DNA from: Coprosoma sp963632935
Lineage (GTDB): Bacteria; Bacillota_I; Bacilli_A; RF39; UBA660
Length of the DNA: 45,964 bases
Assembly (NCBI GenBank): GCA_963632935.1
Contig: CAVGWA010000009.1
Span: forward strand, 1-45,964
Reading direction: 5' to 3'
Translations under genes and position numbers: made by a program
Shown: one piece after another, positions 24,546-32,563 of the stretch
How the letters are laid out: each line of letters starts with the position of its first letter
How positions within the stretch are numbered: position 1 is the first letter of the stretch
Notes under the pieces: generated by a model
What the model was told of the DNA's origin: nothing
What the model saw: only the letters and a program-made list of their open reading frames with translations
The model's database searches: none

Positions 24546-24850
24546 CAATTCCAACAATTATTTTAATTTTGATTTTAGTTTTAGTAGTAGTATTTTTTAA
24601 AGACTTTCATGCTTTTGTATATTCAATAGTTATGATTGATATATTTTTAAGAATATGTACTTATTTAAAACTAAACATTATTAAGGATACTGCTTTTCCT
24701 TTCTTAAGTATGATTCCTTCTAATGTTCCCGATGTTATTAATTCATTTGAACTAGGATTTTTTAATGATATATTAATGTTTCTTTATATAATAGTATATA
24801 TTGTTTTTGAAGTATTTATGATTAGTAAATTTGTACATAAGAAATTTTAA
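24542..24850 (+). CDS. Small multi-pass membrane protein of unknown function
   Basis: A 102-residue protein with three probable helices (TIILILILVLVVVFF; FVYSIVMIDIFLRIC; ILMFLYIIVYIVFEVFMI). Its ATG lies on the stop of the preceding membrane gene (ATGA), implying coupled synthesis and perhaps a complex of the two. No known family or catalytic motif recognised. Confidence 0.72.
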   Translation: MTIPTIILILILVLVVVFFKDFHAFVYSIVMIDIFLRICTYLKLNIIKDTAFPFLSMIPSNVPDVINSFELGFFNDILMFLYIIVYIVFEVFMISKFVHKKF

Positions 24851-24911
24851 TTTTTTTCTAAAAAAGGTCGTATAAATGTAATTTATATGGTCATATTTTA
24901 AAGATGATTAT

Positions 24912-25995
24912 ATGTATAGAGGAAAAAAACAAAGAAAAATAATAATATTTAGTTTGATTTTAATATTAATTTGTATGGCAGTGGGTTATTCCGCTTTTCA
25001 GTCTAATTTGGAAATTAAATCATCTTCTACAGTAACTTCTAATTGGGATATTGAAATAACTAATGATACTTCTGGAACTTCTACAGGAACGGCTGAAAAT
25101 GCATCTGTTCCTATTTGGGATAAATTAACTGCATCTATGGAAGCAAATTAATATTACTGCTGGAACATCAGGTTATGCATCAGAATTTCAAAATTTAAAA
25201 TATGAAATTTATGATTCTAGTAAAATATCTAAATTAACTGTTAATGGAACAGCAACATATACGGCAACACAAAACGGAACATATACTATAGTAGCTACTG
25301 ATGTGTATGGAAATACTACAACTAAAACTGTTACTGTTTCTTCTATTACTCCAGCTGCCAATACTTTAAAATCAAAAGTTGTAATCACAGGAGATGGCTT
25401 ATATTCAGATTCTACAGAAACAGGTAGATATGTATTTAAAGGAACAAGTCCAAGTAATTCTATTACCTTAGGCTTTGATACATATAGAATAATAGCAGTA
25501 GAGTCAGATGGAACGCTAAAAGTAATCAAAAATGTTAGTATTGGAAGGAAAGTGTTTGACCCAGGCTATTCAACAAGTATATCAGGAGTAACAAAATATG
25601 ATGAAACAAACCTTTCAAATACAATAACTCAAGAGAAAGCATATAAATGGAAATGCAAAGTTGGCTTAATGACAGCAAGTGATTATGTAAAATCAAATAG
25701 TAATACAAGTTTGTGTGGAACAGTATATGCCAATGGTTATGGAGCAGGTAATTATAGTACATGTAAAACAACAAGTTGGTTATCTACTATTATTATTGGT
25801 TCACAATTTATTACACCTAGTGGTTATGGTTTATATTGGTATTCATCGGATTATGGATTAATAGGAACTGTTTTGGGTAATCATCCTGCCCGTTATCCCA
25901 TGGTGCCAGGTCCAAAATTTCCAGTTCTCTATCTGTCATCTGATATCACATCAACAGGAGAAGGAACATCAAGTAGTCCATACACTGTGAATTGA
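24912..25995 (+). pseudogene. Frameshifted surface-anchored repeat protein
   Basis: The first 79 codons give a membrane anchor (IIIFSLILILICMAVGYSAF) and the start of an extracellular beta domain ending ASVPIWDKLTASMEAN and a stop at 25149. The +1 frame is then open from 25129 to 25995 and continues as an Ig-like repeat (NGTYTIVATDVYGNTTTKTV) and a C-terminal module (GRYVFKGTSPSNSITLGFDTY onward, ending SSSPYTVN). Removing one base near 25148 would join both halves, but the text after MEAN also looks unlike the usual continuation, so a deletion is possible. There is no long homopolymer at the site, so slippage-type phase variation is not favoured. It is the last gene of the G/T-skewed block. 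Confidence 0.65.
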
Positions 25996-26047
25996 GGTTA
26001 AAACTATGATGTAAAACATACACAAAATATTTTTGTAAATCCTAAAG

Positions 26048-26074
26048 AGAGTAATTAATTATATTAGTTACTCT
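26048..26074 (+). terminator. Weak hairpin after the broken surface gene
   Basis: AGAGTAA (26048-26054) and TTACTCT (26068-26074) form a 7-base stem with no T-run; terminator function is doubtful. The rest of 25996-26141 is AT-rich without a visible gene. Confidence 0.3.
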
Positions 26075-26141
26075 AATGGAATTTATAAGAAATAAAAAGA
26101 TTTTTCTCTATGCATATAATAAAAACATATAAGATTAAAAT

Positions 26142-26165
26142 AAAAGGACCTTAAAAAGTCCTTTT
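26142..26165 (-). terminator. Terminator of clpB
   Basis: AAAAGGAC (26142-26149) with GTCCTTTT (26158-26165); downstream on the minus strand follows ATTTT. It overlaps the clpB stop codon. Confidence 0.75.
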
Positions 26166-28272
26166 AACATACAACGAATTTATCATCTTTAACATCAATA
26201 CTAACAGTTGAATTAAACTTAATATTATCAGAAATTATCTCTTTAGCAAGTAAACTCTCAATGTTTTTACTTACATATCTTTTAATAGGTCTAGCCCCAT
26301 ATTTTTCATCATAAGAATTATCAACAATATACTTTTTAGCTTTATCAGTAATATTAATTTTTAATTTCTTATCACGAAGCCTATATTCAATTTCATTAAT
26401 AATTTTATCCAAAATTTTATAAACAACATCTTTAGATAAAGAATTAAATACAACAATTTCATCAATACGATTAATAAACTCAGGTTTAAATGTTTTCCTT
26501 AATTCATTCATAATCATATCATTATCAGAATTACCTTCCAATATATATTCACTACCTAAATTAGAAGTCATAATAATAATAGTATTCTTAAAATCAACCG
26601 TTCTACCTTGTGAATCAGTAACACGGCCATCATCTAATATCTGAAGTAATATATTAAATACATCCTTATGAGCCTTTTCAATTTCATCAAACAAAATAAT
26701 ACTATAAGGATTTCTTCTAACAGCTTCAGTTAATTGACCACCATCATCATATCCAACATATCCTGGAGGAGAACCTATAAGCCTAGAAACAGAATGAGCT
26801 TCCATATATTCACTCATATCAATTCTAACAATATGACGTTCATCATCAAACAATTCATAAGCTAAAGCCTTAGCGACCTCAGTCTTACCAACACCAGTAG
26901 GACCTAAAAAGATAAATGAACCAATTGGTCTATTAGGATCTTTAATACCAGCTCTAGCTCTAATAATAGCCTCACTAACTAAATGTAAAGCATTATCTTG
27001 ACCCTTAACCCTTTTGCCTAAATTGTCCTCTAAATGTAAAAGCTTATCCTTTTCAGTTCCAACTAATTTACTAATAGGAATATTAGTCCATTTAGAAATA
27101 ATAGCAGCAATAGACTCATCATCAACAACATCACTTAATATAGAATTTTTATTATCCTTTTTAAGCTTATCAAGCTCTTTTTCTAATGATGGAATAACAC
27201 CATGTCGTAACCTAGCTGCAGTCTCTAAATCATATTTAGACTCAGCATACTCTAACTCACGATTAGCATTTTCAATTTCTTCTTTCTTATGACTAATAGA
27301 ATTATTAATAGCCTTCTCACTTTCCCAAGAATCTCTAAGAGACTTTTCTTTAGCCTTTAACTCACCAAGCTTATCATCAATTTCCTTAATCCTATTTTTA
27401 GAAATATCATCTTTTTCTTTCTTCAAAGCTTGCTTTTCCACCTCTAACTGCATAATCTTACGAGTTAAACTATCCAAACTAGTAGGAACAGACTCTAACT
27501 GTACCTTAATAGTCGCACATGCCTCATCAACAAGGTCAATAGCTTTATCGGGTAAAAACCTATCAGTAATATATCTGTCAGATAAACTAGCAGCCGCAAC
27601 CAAAGCCTTATCCTTTATAGTAACACCATGATAAACCTCAAAACGAGATTTCAATCCCCTTAAAATAGTTATAGTATCTAAAACAGTTGGTTGTGAAACC
27701 AAAACCTTTTGAAAACGTCTTTCTAAAGCTCCATCTTTTTCAATATATTTTCTATATTCATTTAAAGTAGTGGCTCCAATACAATGAATTTCACCACGTG
27801 CAAGCATTGGTTTAAGCATATTACCAGCATCCATAGCACCTTCTAAAGCACCTGCACCAACAATCATATGAATCTCATCAATAAACATAATTATTTCTCC
27901 AGAAGAATTCTTAACTTCCTTCAAAACAGCTTTTAATCTATCCTCAAATTCACCACGATATTTAGCGCCCGCAATCAAAGCACCCATATCAAGCTCCCAA
28001 ATTCGCTTATCTTTTAAACTAGTAGGAACATCTCCTTTAACAATTCTTTGAGCAAGACCCTCAACAATAGCCGTTTTACCAACACCAGGTTCACCAATCA
28101 AAACTGGATTATTCTTAGTCTTACGAGATAAAATACGTGAAATACTTCTAATCTCATCATCACGGCCAATAACAGGATCAACTTTTCCATCCTTAACACT
28201 AGCAGTAATATCACGGCCATACTTTTCTAAAACATTCTCTAAACCTTCTTGATATGCCTTTTGTTCATTCAT
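26164..28272 (-). CDS. clpB: ATP-dependent disaggregase ClpB lacking the N-terminal domain
   Basis: A hexameric Hsp100 chaperone that pulls polypeptides out of aggregates, normally with DnaK. Two AAA rings: NBD1 with Walker A GEPGVGKT (60-67) and IMFIDEIH, and NBD2 with GPTGVGKT (about 450) and ILFDEIEKAH. A coiled-coil middle domain of over 100 residues separates them, identifying ClpB rather than ClpA/C. The Clp_N repeat domain (about 140 residues) is absent: the ATG at 28272, chosen for GAGGAGGA at a proper distance, begins just before NBD1. This matches the short ClpB form other bacteria make from an internal start. No IGF/IGL ClpP-binding loop is seen. CIRCE and a promoter lie upstream. 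Confidence 0.94.
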   Translation of the reverse strand: MNEQKAYQEGLENVLEKYGRDITASVKDGKVDPVIGRDDEIRSISRILSRKTKNNPVLIGEPGVGKTAIVEGLAQRIVKGDVPTSLKDKRIWELDMGALIAGAKYRGEFEDRLKAVLKEVKNSSGEIIMFIDEIHMIVGAGALEGAMDAGNMLKPMLARGEIHCIGATTLNEYRKYIEKDGALERRFQKVLVSQPTVLDTITILRGLKSRFEVYHGVTIKDKALVAAASLSDRYITDRFLPDKAIDLVDEACATIKVQLESVPTSLDSLTRKIMQLEVEKQALKKEKDDISKNRIKEIDDKLGELKAKEKSLRDSWESEKAINNSISHKKEEIENANRELEYAESKYDLETAARLRHGVIPSLEKELDKLKKDNKNSILSDVVDDESIAAIISKWTNIPISKLVGTEKDKLLHLEDNLGKRVKGQDNALHLVSEAIIRARAGIKDPNRPIGSFIFLGPTGVGKTEVAKALAYELFDDERHIVRIDMSEYMEAHSVSRLIGSPPGYVGYDDGGQLTEAVRRNPYSIILFDEIEKAHKDVFNILLQILDDGRVTDSQGRTVDFKNTIIIMTSNLGSEYILEGNSDNDMIMNELRKTFKPEFINRIDEIVVFNSLSKDVVYKILDKIINEIEYRLRDKKLKINITDKAKKYIVDNSYDEKYGARPIKRYVSKNIESLLAKEIISDNIKFNSTVSIDVKDDKFVVC

Positions 28273-28319
28273 AATATTCCTCCTCACTGAAAAAATAACC
28301 TTCAAAAGATTACATAATA

Positions 28320-28348
28320 AATATACCACACTCATTAGCACTTGTCAA
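28320..28348 (-). promoter_or_regulatory. clpB promoter
   Basis: Minus strand TTGACA (28348-28343), 17-base spacer, TATATT (28325-28320). The -35 lies within the CIRCE spacer. Confidence 0.85.
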
Positions 28349-28361
28349 ACATGAGTGCTAA
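28335..28361. promoter_or_regulatory. CIRCE operator (HrcA binding site)
   Basis: TTAGCACTT-N9-GAGTGCTAA, one mismatch from the CIRCE consensus. It overlaps the clpB -35, so HrcA would repress clpB until heat shock; it ends 9 bases from the divergent sortase -35. Confidence 0.93.
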
Positions 28362-28369
28362 AGCAAAAA

Positions 28370-28398
28370 TAGACAATCAAAAAAAACCATGATATAAT
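28370..28398 (+). promoter_or_regulatory. Sortase promoter
   Basis: TAGACA (28370-28375), 17-base spacer, TATAAT (28393-28398). Confidence 0.7.
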
Positions 28399-28422
28399 TA
28401 TAAAAAAAGAAAGAGGAAAAAT

Positions 28423-29046
28423 ATGTCAAAACTAAGTAATAAAACAATCGTAATCATCGCTTTTATTGCCATAATAATTGGTATACTTTTAATATCTAGT
28501 AGTTATTTGAAAGAAAAAAAGGACAAAGCATACCAAAAAATAAGCATCTCACTTTATGAAAAAAAAGAAAAAAAGGATAGTACCCCTCAAAATATAGAAG
28601 AAACAAAAGAAGAAGCAAAAAACGAAACTCAAGAAAATACCAATGATTATCTAGGAGTATTAAAAATAGATAAAATAAATCTAGCACAAGGATTCTATGA
28701 CAAAGGAAATCCAAACAATGATGTAAGTAAAAACATAACTATACTAGACCCCTCAAACTACCCAGATGAAACAAACGGAAATTTAATACTAGTATCACAC
28801 TCAGGAAGCGCCGCTATAAGTTACTTTAAGCACCTATATCAACTAGAAGTAGGTGACATAGCTAAAGTAGAATACAAAGGAAAAACATATACATATAAAA
28901 TAGATAATATTTATTATGAAACTAAAGACGGTAACGTAACAATATACCGAGATACATCAAAACAAACATTAACAATGATAACATGTACCAAAAATGATAA
29001 CACAAAGCAAACAATATATATCGCATACCTTCAAAGTGTAAAATAA
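28423..29046 (+). CDS. Sortase with atypical active-site Arg position
   Basis: A membrane-anchored cysteine transpeptidase that would join surface proteins to the cell wall or to each other. One N-terminal helix (TIVIIAFIAIIIGILLIS), a Lys/Glu linker, then the sortase beta-barrel: LGVLKIDKINLAQGFYD, catalytic His126 in ILVSHSG and catalytic Cys188 in LTMITCTKNDNTKQTIYIA. The Arg expected shortly after the Cys is replaced by Lys/Gln. No LPxTG-type substrate is visible in the window. It is divergent from clpB with the CIRCE element between them. The class is uncertain (nearer to B/D types by eye). Confidence 0.85.
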   Translation: MSKLSNKTIVIIAFIAIIIGILLISSSYLKEKKDKAYQKISISLYEKKEKKDSTPQNIEETKEEAKNETQENTNDYLGVLKIDKINLAQGFYDKGNPNNDVSKNITILDPSNYPDETNGNLILVSHSGSAAISYFKHLYQLEVGDIAKVEYKGKTYTYKIDNIYYETKDGNVTIYRDTSKQTLTMITCTKNDNTKQTIYIAYLQSVK

Positions 29047-29081
29047 ATGCATAAAAAACAAAATAATGCATATTATATTAA

Positions 29082-29139
29082 TAGGAGAAAAACCTTGAAA
29101 AATAAGGTAAAAGCCTATAAACAATTCTCCTCAATTTGA
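29082..29139 (+). other. Hairpin overlapping a possible 14-codon leader frame
   Basis: AGGAGAA (29082-29088) and TTCTCCT (29125-29131) are perfect inverted repeats, with an inner ACCTT/AAGGT stem. A TTG at 29095 following AGGAG opens a 14-codon frame (KNKVKAYKQFSSI) to a stop at 29139. Probably a structured spacer; evidence for translation is weak. Confidence 0.25.
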
Positions 29140-29164
29140 CTAGACATACCAAATGTGCTAGAAT
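29136..29164 (+). promoter_or_regulatory. Promoter of the glucosaminidase-like gene
   Basis: TTGACT (29136-29141), 17-base spacer, TAGAAT (29159-29164). Confidence 0.75.
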
Positions 29165-29209
29165 AAAGCCTGTTTTCTGATTTTACAAATTAAGCAGGAG
29201 AGGGTGAAT

Positions 29210-29995
29210 ATGAAAACAAACCAATCGATTAAGGCCCTAATAGTGGCCATAATCATTTCCGCACTTTCAGTGCCAAACACAGTAAAGGCATATAGCCTTA
29301 AAAAAACCCAAATGTTAAATTTAACACATAACATAACATTTGAAGAAAATACAAACATTGAAAACTTAGAAATAAAACCAATCAATGCTAAATTACATGC
29401 AAACATAAATGAAGTAAAATTTGAAATCAATGTAGATGAACTAAGGCAAATAAAAACAGCGCGTAAAAAAGCATTAGAATTGGAAAAACAAAAACAAGAA
29501 GAAGAAAGGAAGAAACAAGAAGAAGAAAGATTAGCTCAAGAAAAAGCTAAAGCCGAAGAAGCAATAAATAATATAACATACACATCAAACACTTCACTTT
29601 CTTATGATGAACTTGTTGAAAAAATAAATCGTTCACTAAACTCAGACCTAACTGGAAAAGGTGAAACATTCGTAAAATACGCCGCAAACCTAGGAATAGA
29701 TCCATACCTAGCCGTTGCCATCGTGCTTCACGAAACAGGTTGTGAGTGGACTTGCTCAACACTATTAAAACAGTGTAATAATGTTGGAGGTATGAAAGGC
29801 TCACCTGGTTGTAATGGTGGTTCATATAAATCCTTCAATTCTCTAGACGAAGGGATAGAAGCATTTATGAATAATCTATACAACAACTATATATCACAAG
29901 GATTAACAACGCCAGAACAAATAGGTCCAAAATATGCCGCATCAACAACATGGGCATCCCAAGTAAGAACGTACATGAACAAAATAAGCTATTAG
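29210..29995 (+). CDS. Secreted glucosaminidase/lysozyme-fold cell-wall hydrolase
   Basis: A 261-residue exported protein. It has a signal peptide (ALIVAIIISALSVPNTVKA), a beta-rich segment, a charged coiled coil of Lys/Glu/Gln (residues about 85-125, ELEKQKQEEERKKQEEERLA), and a C-terminal lysozyme-like domain (PF01832-type) with the putative catalytic Glu in AIVLHETGCEWTC and NNVGGMKGSPGCNGG. Four Cys around the active site may form disulfides. It would cleave the glycan strand of peptidoglycan. ATG 29210 is preferred over GTG 29204 for GGAGAGGG spacing. Monocistronic between its own promoter and a strong terminator; a sortase is just upstream. Confidence 0.85.
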   Translation: MKTNQSIKALIVAIIISALSVPNTVKAYSLKKTQMLNLTHNITFEENTNIENLEIKPINAKLHANINEVKFEINVDELRQIKTARKKALELEKQKQEEERKKQEEERLAQEKAKAEEAINNITYTSNTSLSYDELVEKINRSLNSDLTGKGETFVKYAANLGIDPYLAVAIVLHETGCEWTCSTLLKQCNNVGGMKGSPGCNGGSYKSFNSLDEGIEAFMNNLYNNYISQGLTTPEQIGPKYAASTTWASQVRTYMNKISY

Positions 29996-30016
29996 GAAAC
30001 CTAATAGCTTTTAATT
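29986..30016 (+). terminator. Terminator after the hydrolase gene
   Basis: Perfect 11-base arms (29986-29996, 30000-30010) with a tight 3-base loop, then TTAATTT. Confidence 0.8.
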
Positions 30017-30061
30017 TGAACAAATTAATACAACCTGATATAATACAAAAGGAGGGAACAT

Positions 30062-30541
30062 ATGAACATAAAAAAACACAAAGGAATATTTATTGATAAA
30101 GAAGGTATAACACATCCATTTGGAACAATGAAATTAGCCCATGCATCAGAACTAAAAAACGATAATTATCACGATGATGCCTTCAAAAAAGACATATTAA
30201 ACACAGATTGGTTTCAAAGCCTAAATTTCGAATACTCTGGAAATATAAATGCCGACATTAAAAGACTAGCCCAAATAGGAATAATAACAATCATTAACGC
30301 ATGTAGCCTAAATCCTAACAATGCGGCCTATAATGCATATGTAATAGAATTTCCACAAAACCTTACAGATAAACAAAAACAAACAATGCTACAAGAATAT
30401 CAAAATATAAAAACAATAATCGATAATGACGAAGCATACCTATTTGCCGAAGTAGAAGATGGAAAAAACAATCAAATATATTTTCTAGATGAATTCTATG
30501 ACTATGTAGGATTAAATCAATCATCTAAAACCTTAAAATAA
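30062..30541 (+). CDS. Soluble protein of unknown function
   Basis: A 159-residue cytoplasmic protein without signal or membrane segment. It starts KHKGIFIDKEGITHPFGTMK and contains TDWFQSL, a hydrophobic core strand IGIITIINACSL and an acidic C-terminal half (DNDEAYLFAEVEDGKNNQIY). The pattern resembles small uncharacterised proteins of gut Bacillota; I assign no function. GGAGGGA precedes the ATG. It is a single-gene transcript ending in a bidirectional terminator shared with dedA. Confidence 0.75.
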   Translation: MNIKKHKGIFIDKEGITHPFGTMKLAHASELKNDNYHDDAFKKDILNTDWFQSLNFEYSGNINADIKRLAQIGIITIINACSLNPNNAAYNAYVIEFPQNLTDKQKQTMLQEYQNIKTIIDNDEAYLFAEVEDGKNNQIYFLDEFYDYVGLNQSSKTLK

Positions 30542-30589
30542 ACTAGTAAAAAAACCCATAAACAGGGTTTCAACTAGTCATTTTTTTTA
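30542..30589. terminator. Bidirectional terminator between the unknown gene and dedA
   Basis: Outer ACTAGT/ACTAGT and inner AAACCC/GGGTTT stems, with a T-run on the plus side and seven T on the minus strand side. Confidence 0.75.
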
Positions 30590-31206
30590 GATAATTTACT
30601 TTTAATAAATGCAATCAAAATAGGTAATAATGATAAGAATATAATAGCTAAAATAATTAAAGTAAAATGTTCCTTAACAGCAGGTATATTACCAAAGAAA
30701 TAACCAATACTTAAAAATAATGATACCCAAATAACACCACCAATAGCATTATACTTAATAAACTCAGGATAATGTAACTCACCCATACCAACAACAAAAG
30801 GTACAATAGTTCTAATAATAGGCATAAACCTAGCTAAAAACACCGCAACACCACCATGCTTCTTAACCAAAGCCTCAGCCTTATCTAAATTTTCCTTTTT
30901 AATTAGCCTATGCTTACCATTTAATATTCTTTTACCAAAATGACGCCCTATTTCATAATTAGCCGTATCTCCCAAAATAGCTGCAACAATAATCAAAACA
31001 AGCAAAAGCCATACATTCATCTTACCAATAGCCGCAAAAGCACCAGCCGCAAAAATTAAAGAATCACCGGGCAAAAATGGTAAAAATACAAGCCCCGTCT
31101 CACAAAATATAATAATAAACAAAACAGGATAAATAAAATTACCATAATTCGCAATAAAATCTCCAATATATTTATTACAATGTAAAATAAAATCAATCAA
31201 ATTCAT
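30574..31206 (-). CDS. DedA-family (VTT-domain) membrane protein
   Basis: A 210-residue multi-pass membrane protein. The DedA signature is clear: FCETGLVFLPFLPGDSLIFAAG, GDTANYEIGRHFGKR and FLARFMPIIRTIVPFVVGMG with the conserved Arg residues. Some DedA proteins (UptA type) return undecaprenyl phosphate across the membrane; others flip phosphatidylethanolamine. ATG 31206 is chosen because AAGGAG lies 9 bases before it. The gene is divergent from a polyprenyl diphosphate synthase, with promoters sharing a -35 palindrome, which favours a carrier-lipid role. Confidence 0.9.
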   Translation of the reverse strand: MNLIDFILHCNKYIGDFIANYGNFIYPVLFIIIFCETGLVFLPFLPGDSLIFAAGAFAAIGKMNVWLLLVLIIVAAILGDTANYEIGRHFGKRILNGKHRLIKKENLDKAEALVKKHGGVAVFLARFMPIIRTIVPFVVGMGELHYPEFIKYNAIGGVIWVSLFLSIGYFFGNIPAVKEHFTLIILAIIFLSLLPILIAFIKSKLSKKND

Positions 31207-31231
31207 TTTCCTCAACTCCTTAGTTTAATTC

Positions 31232-31281
31232 ATTGTATCATATATTTTTTAATTGTACAAAGTATTTTAAAATGATATAAT
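31232..31281. promoter_or_regulatory. Divergent promoters for dedA and the polyprenyl synthase sharing one -35 palindrome
   Basis: TTGTACAA (31253-31260) serves both directions. Plus: TTGTAC (31253-31258), 17-base spacer, TATAAT (31276-31281). Minus: TTGTAC (31260-31255), 17-base spacer, TACAAT (31237-31232). Confidence 0.65.
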
Positions 31282-31300
31282 CTAATCAAAGAGGTGCAGT

Positions 31301-32563
31301 ATGAAAGAAATAGAAACATTACTAAAAGAAAACGATTACATAATAACAGATATAGATTATAAAAATGAAAAAATAATAAACTTTAAAGACTCAAAAGAAT
31401 TTTTAAATTGGATAATGAAAAACAAAGACAAAAAAATAACATTCTATACAAAAGAAAATACCGAAATAAAAAAACAAGAAATAATGTATGAATTTATAAA
31501 ATACTATTTCAAAATAAAAATAAAATGCGAAGAAAAAATGAACGACTATAACGAAATATTTCCAAAAGGCTATAATAATAAATTCTTAACCGAAGCCCTA
31601 AACCAATTCACAACAAGCAACCAAGGCGGAAAATTTTTAAGAGCAACCCTAATTGCCATGGGGTATAATATAAAAAACAAAGACGATAACTATCTTCCCC
31701 TTGCCTTAGCCCTAGAAATATTTCAAACATCAATTTTAATTCATGATGATATCATTGATAAAGCAGACAAAAGAAGAGGATTAGATACAATACCAATCAA
31801 ATATCAAAAAATATATGAAAGTCCTATAAAAGAAGGAAAATCATTTGAAGAAAAAAGAAAGCAAGTATCTGATTCCATGGCTCTTTGCCTAGGCGACCTA
31901 GGGTTTTATCTAGCCCTTCAAATAATCACAAAAAACTATCAAAATAATGAAAACCTCGCAAAAGTATTAAACTACTATAATAGTGTTGCCATAAAAACTT
32001 GTGAAGGAGAAATGATAGACGTAATTTTACCATTCTATGAAGAATTTTATGGAAACGAAAACCTAGAAGATAGTGTAATGGAAATATACAAACTAAAAAC
32101 CGCATGGTATTCAGTAGTAGGACCATACTGCATGGGAGCACTCTTAGCTGGCCTAGAAAAAGAAAATATCGAAAAATTAGAAGAAACATTAATAAACCTA
32201 GGAATAGCCTTTCAAATAAAAGATGACCTGCTTGGAATATATGGTGATGAAAAACACATAGGTAAATCAACAACATCAGACGTAAGTGAATTCAAACAAA
32301 CAATCCTATATTCACATATAATAAATACAGAATATAAAGATGAATTACTTAAATACTATGGAAATGAAAACCTAACAGGCGAAGACATGGAAAAAGTAAA
32401 AGAACTATTTGAGAAAAGTGGTAGTAAAAAATACGCCACTGACTACATGAATAAATTATTCAAAGAAAGTCAAAATGCCATTTTAAATTTAGACTTTTTA
32501 GATATTCAAAACAAAAAATTACTACTAGGTTTTGCAACATTCCTTCAAGTGAGATCAAAATGA
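31301..32563 (+). CDS. Polyprenyl diphosphate synthase with unusual N-terminal extension
   Basis: An all-trans isoprenyl chain-elongating enzyme (IspA/HepT family), adding isopentenyl units to allylic diphosphates for quinone or carrier-lipid precursors. The first Asp-rich motif is LIHDDIIDKADKRRG (FARM) and the second is FQIKDDLLGIYGD (SARM), with GGKFLRATLIAMG before them. The catalytic domain occupies about residues 85-420. The first 80 residues are a Lys/Glu/Ile-rich extension (LLKENDYIITDIDYKNEKII) not present in standard enzymes of about 300-325 aa. GAGGTG precedes the ATG. The chain length of the product cannot be read with confidence. The next lipoprotein gene overlaps its stop. Confidence 0.88.
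   Translation: MKEIETLLKENDYIITDIDYKNEKIINFKDSKEFLNWIMKNKDKKITFYTKENTEIKKQEIMYEFIKYYFKIKIKCEEKMNDYNEIFPKGYNNKFLTEALNQFTTSNQGGKFLRATLIAMGYNIKNKDDNYLPLALALEIFQTSILIHDDIIDKADKRRGLDTIPIKYQKIYESPIKEGKSFEEKRKQVSDSMALCLGDLGFYLALQIITKNYQNNENLAKVLNYYNSVAIKTCEGEMIDVILPFYEEFYGNENLEDSVMEIYKLKTAWYSVVGPYCMGALLAGLEKENIEKLEETLINLGIAFQIKDDLLGIYGDEKHIGKSTTSDVSEFKQTILYSHIINTEYKDELLKYYGNENLTGEDMEKVKELFEKSGSKKYATDYMNKLFKESQNAILNLDFLDIQNKKLLLGFATFLQVRSK

Noticed and set aside
24860..24895. Imperfect palindrome around TATAAAT/ATTTATA before the surface gene as an operator
   Set aside because: AT-only core with mismatched flanks; such matches are expected by chance in this composition.
26164..28272. ClpC or ClpA identity for the large Clp ATPase
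   Set aside because: The middle coiled coil exceeds 100 residues and there is no ClpP-binding loop, which is the ClpB pattern.
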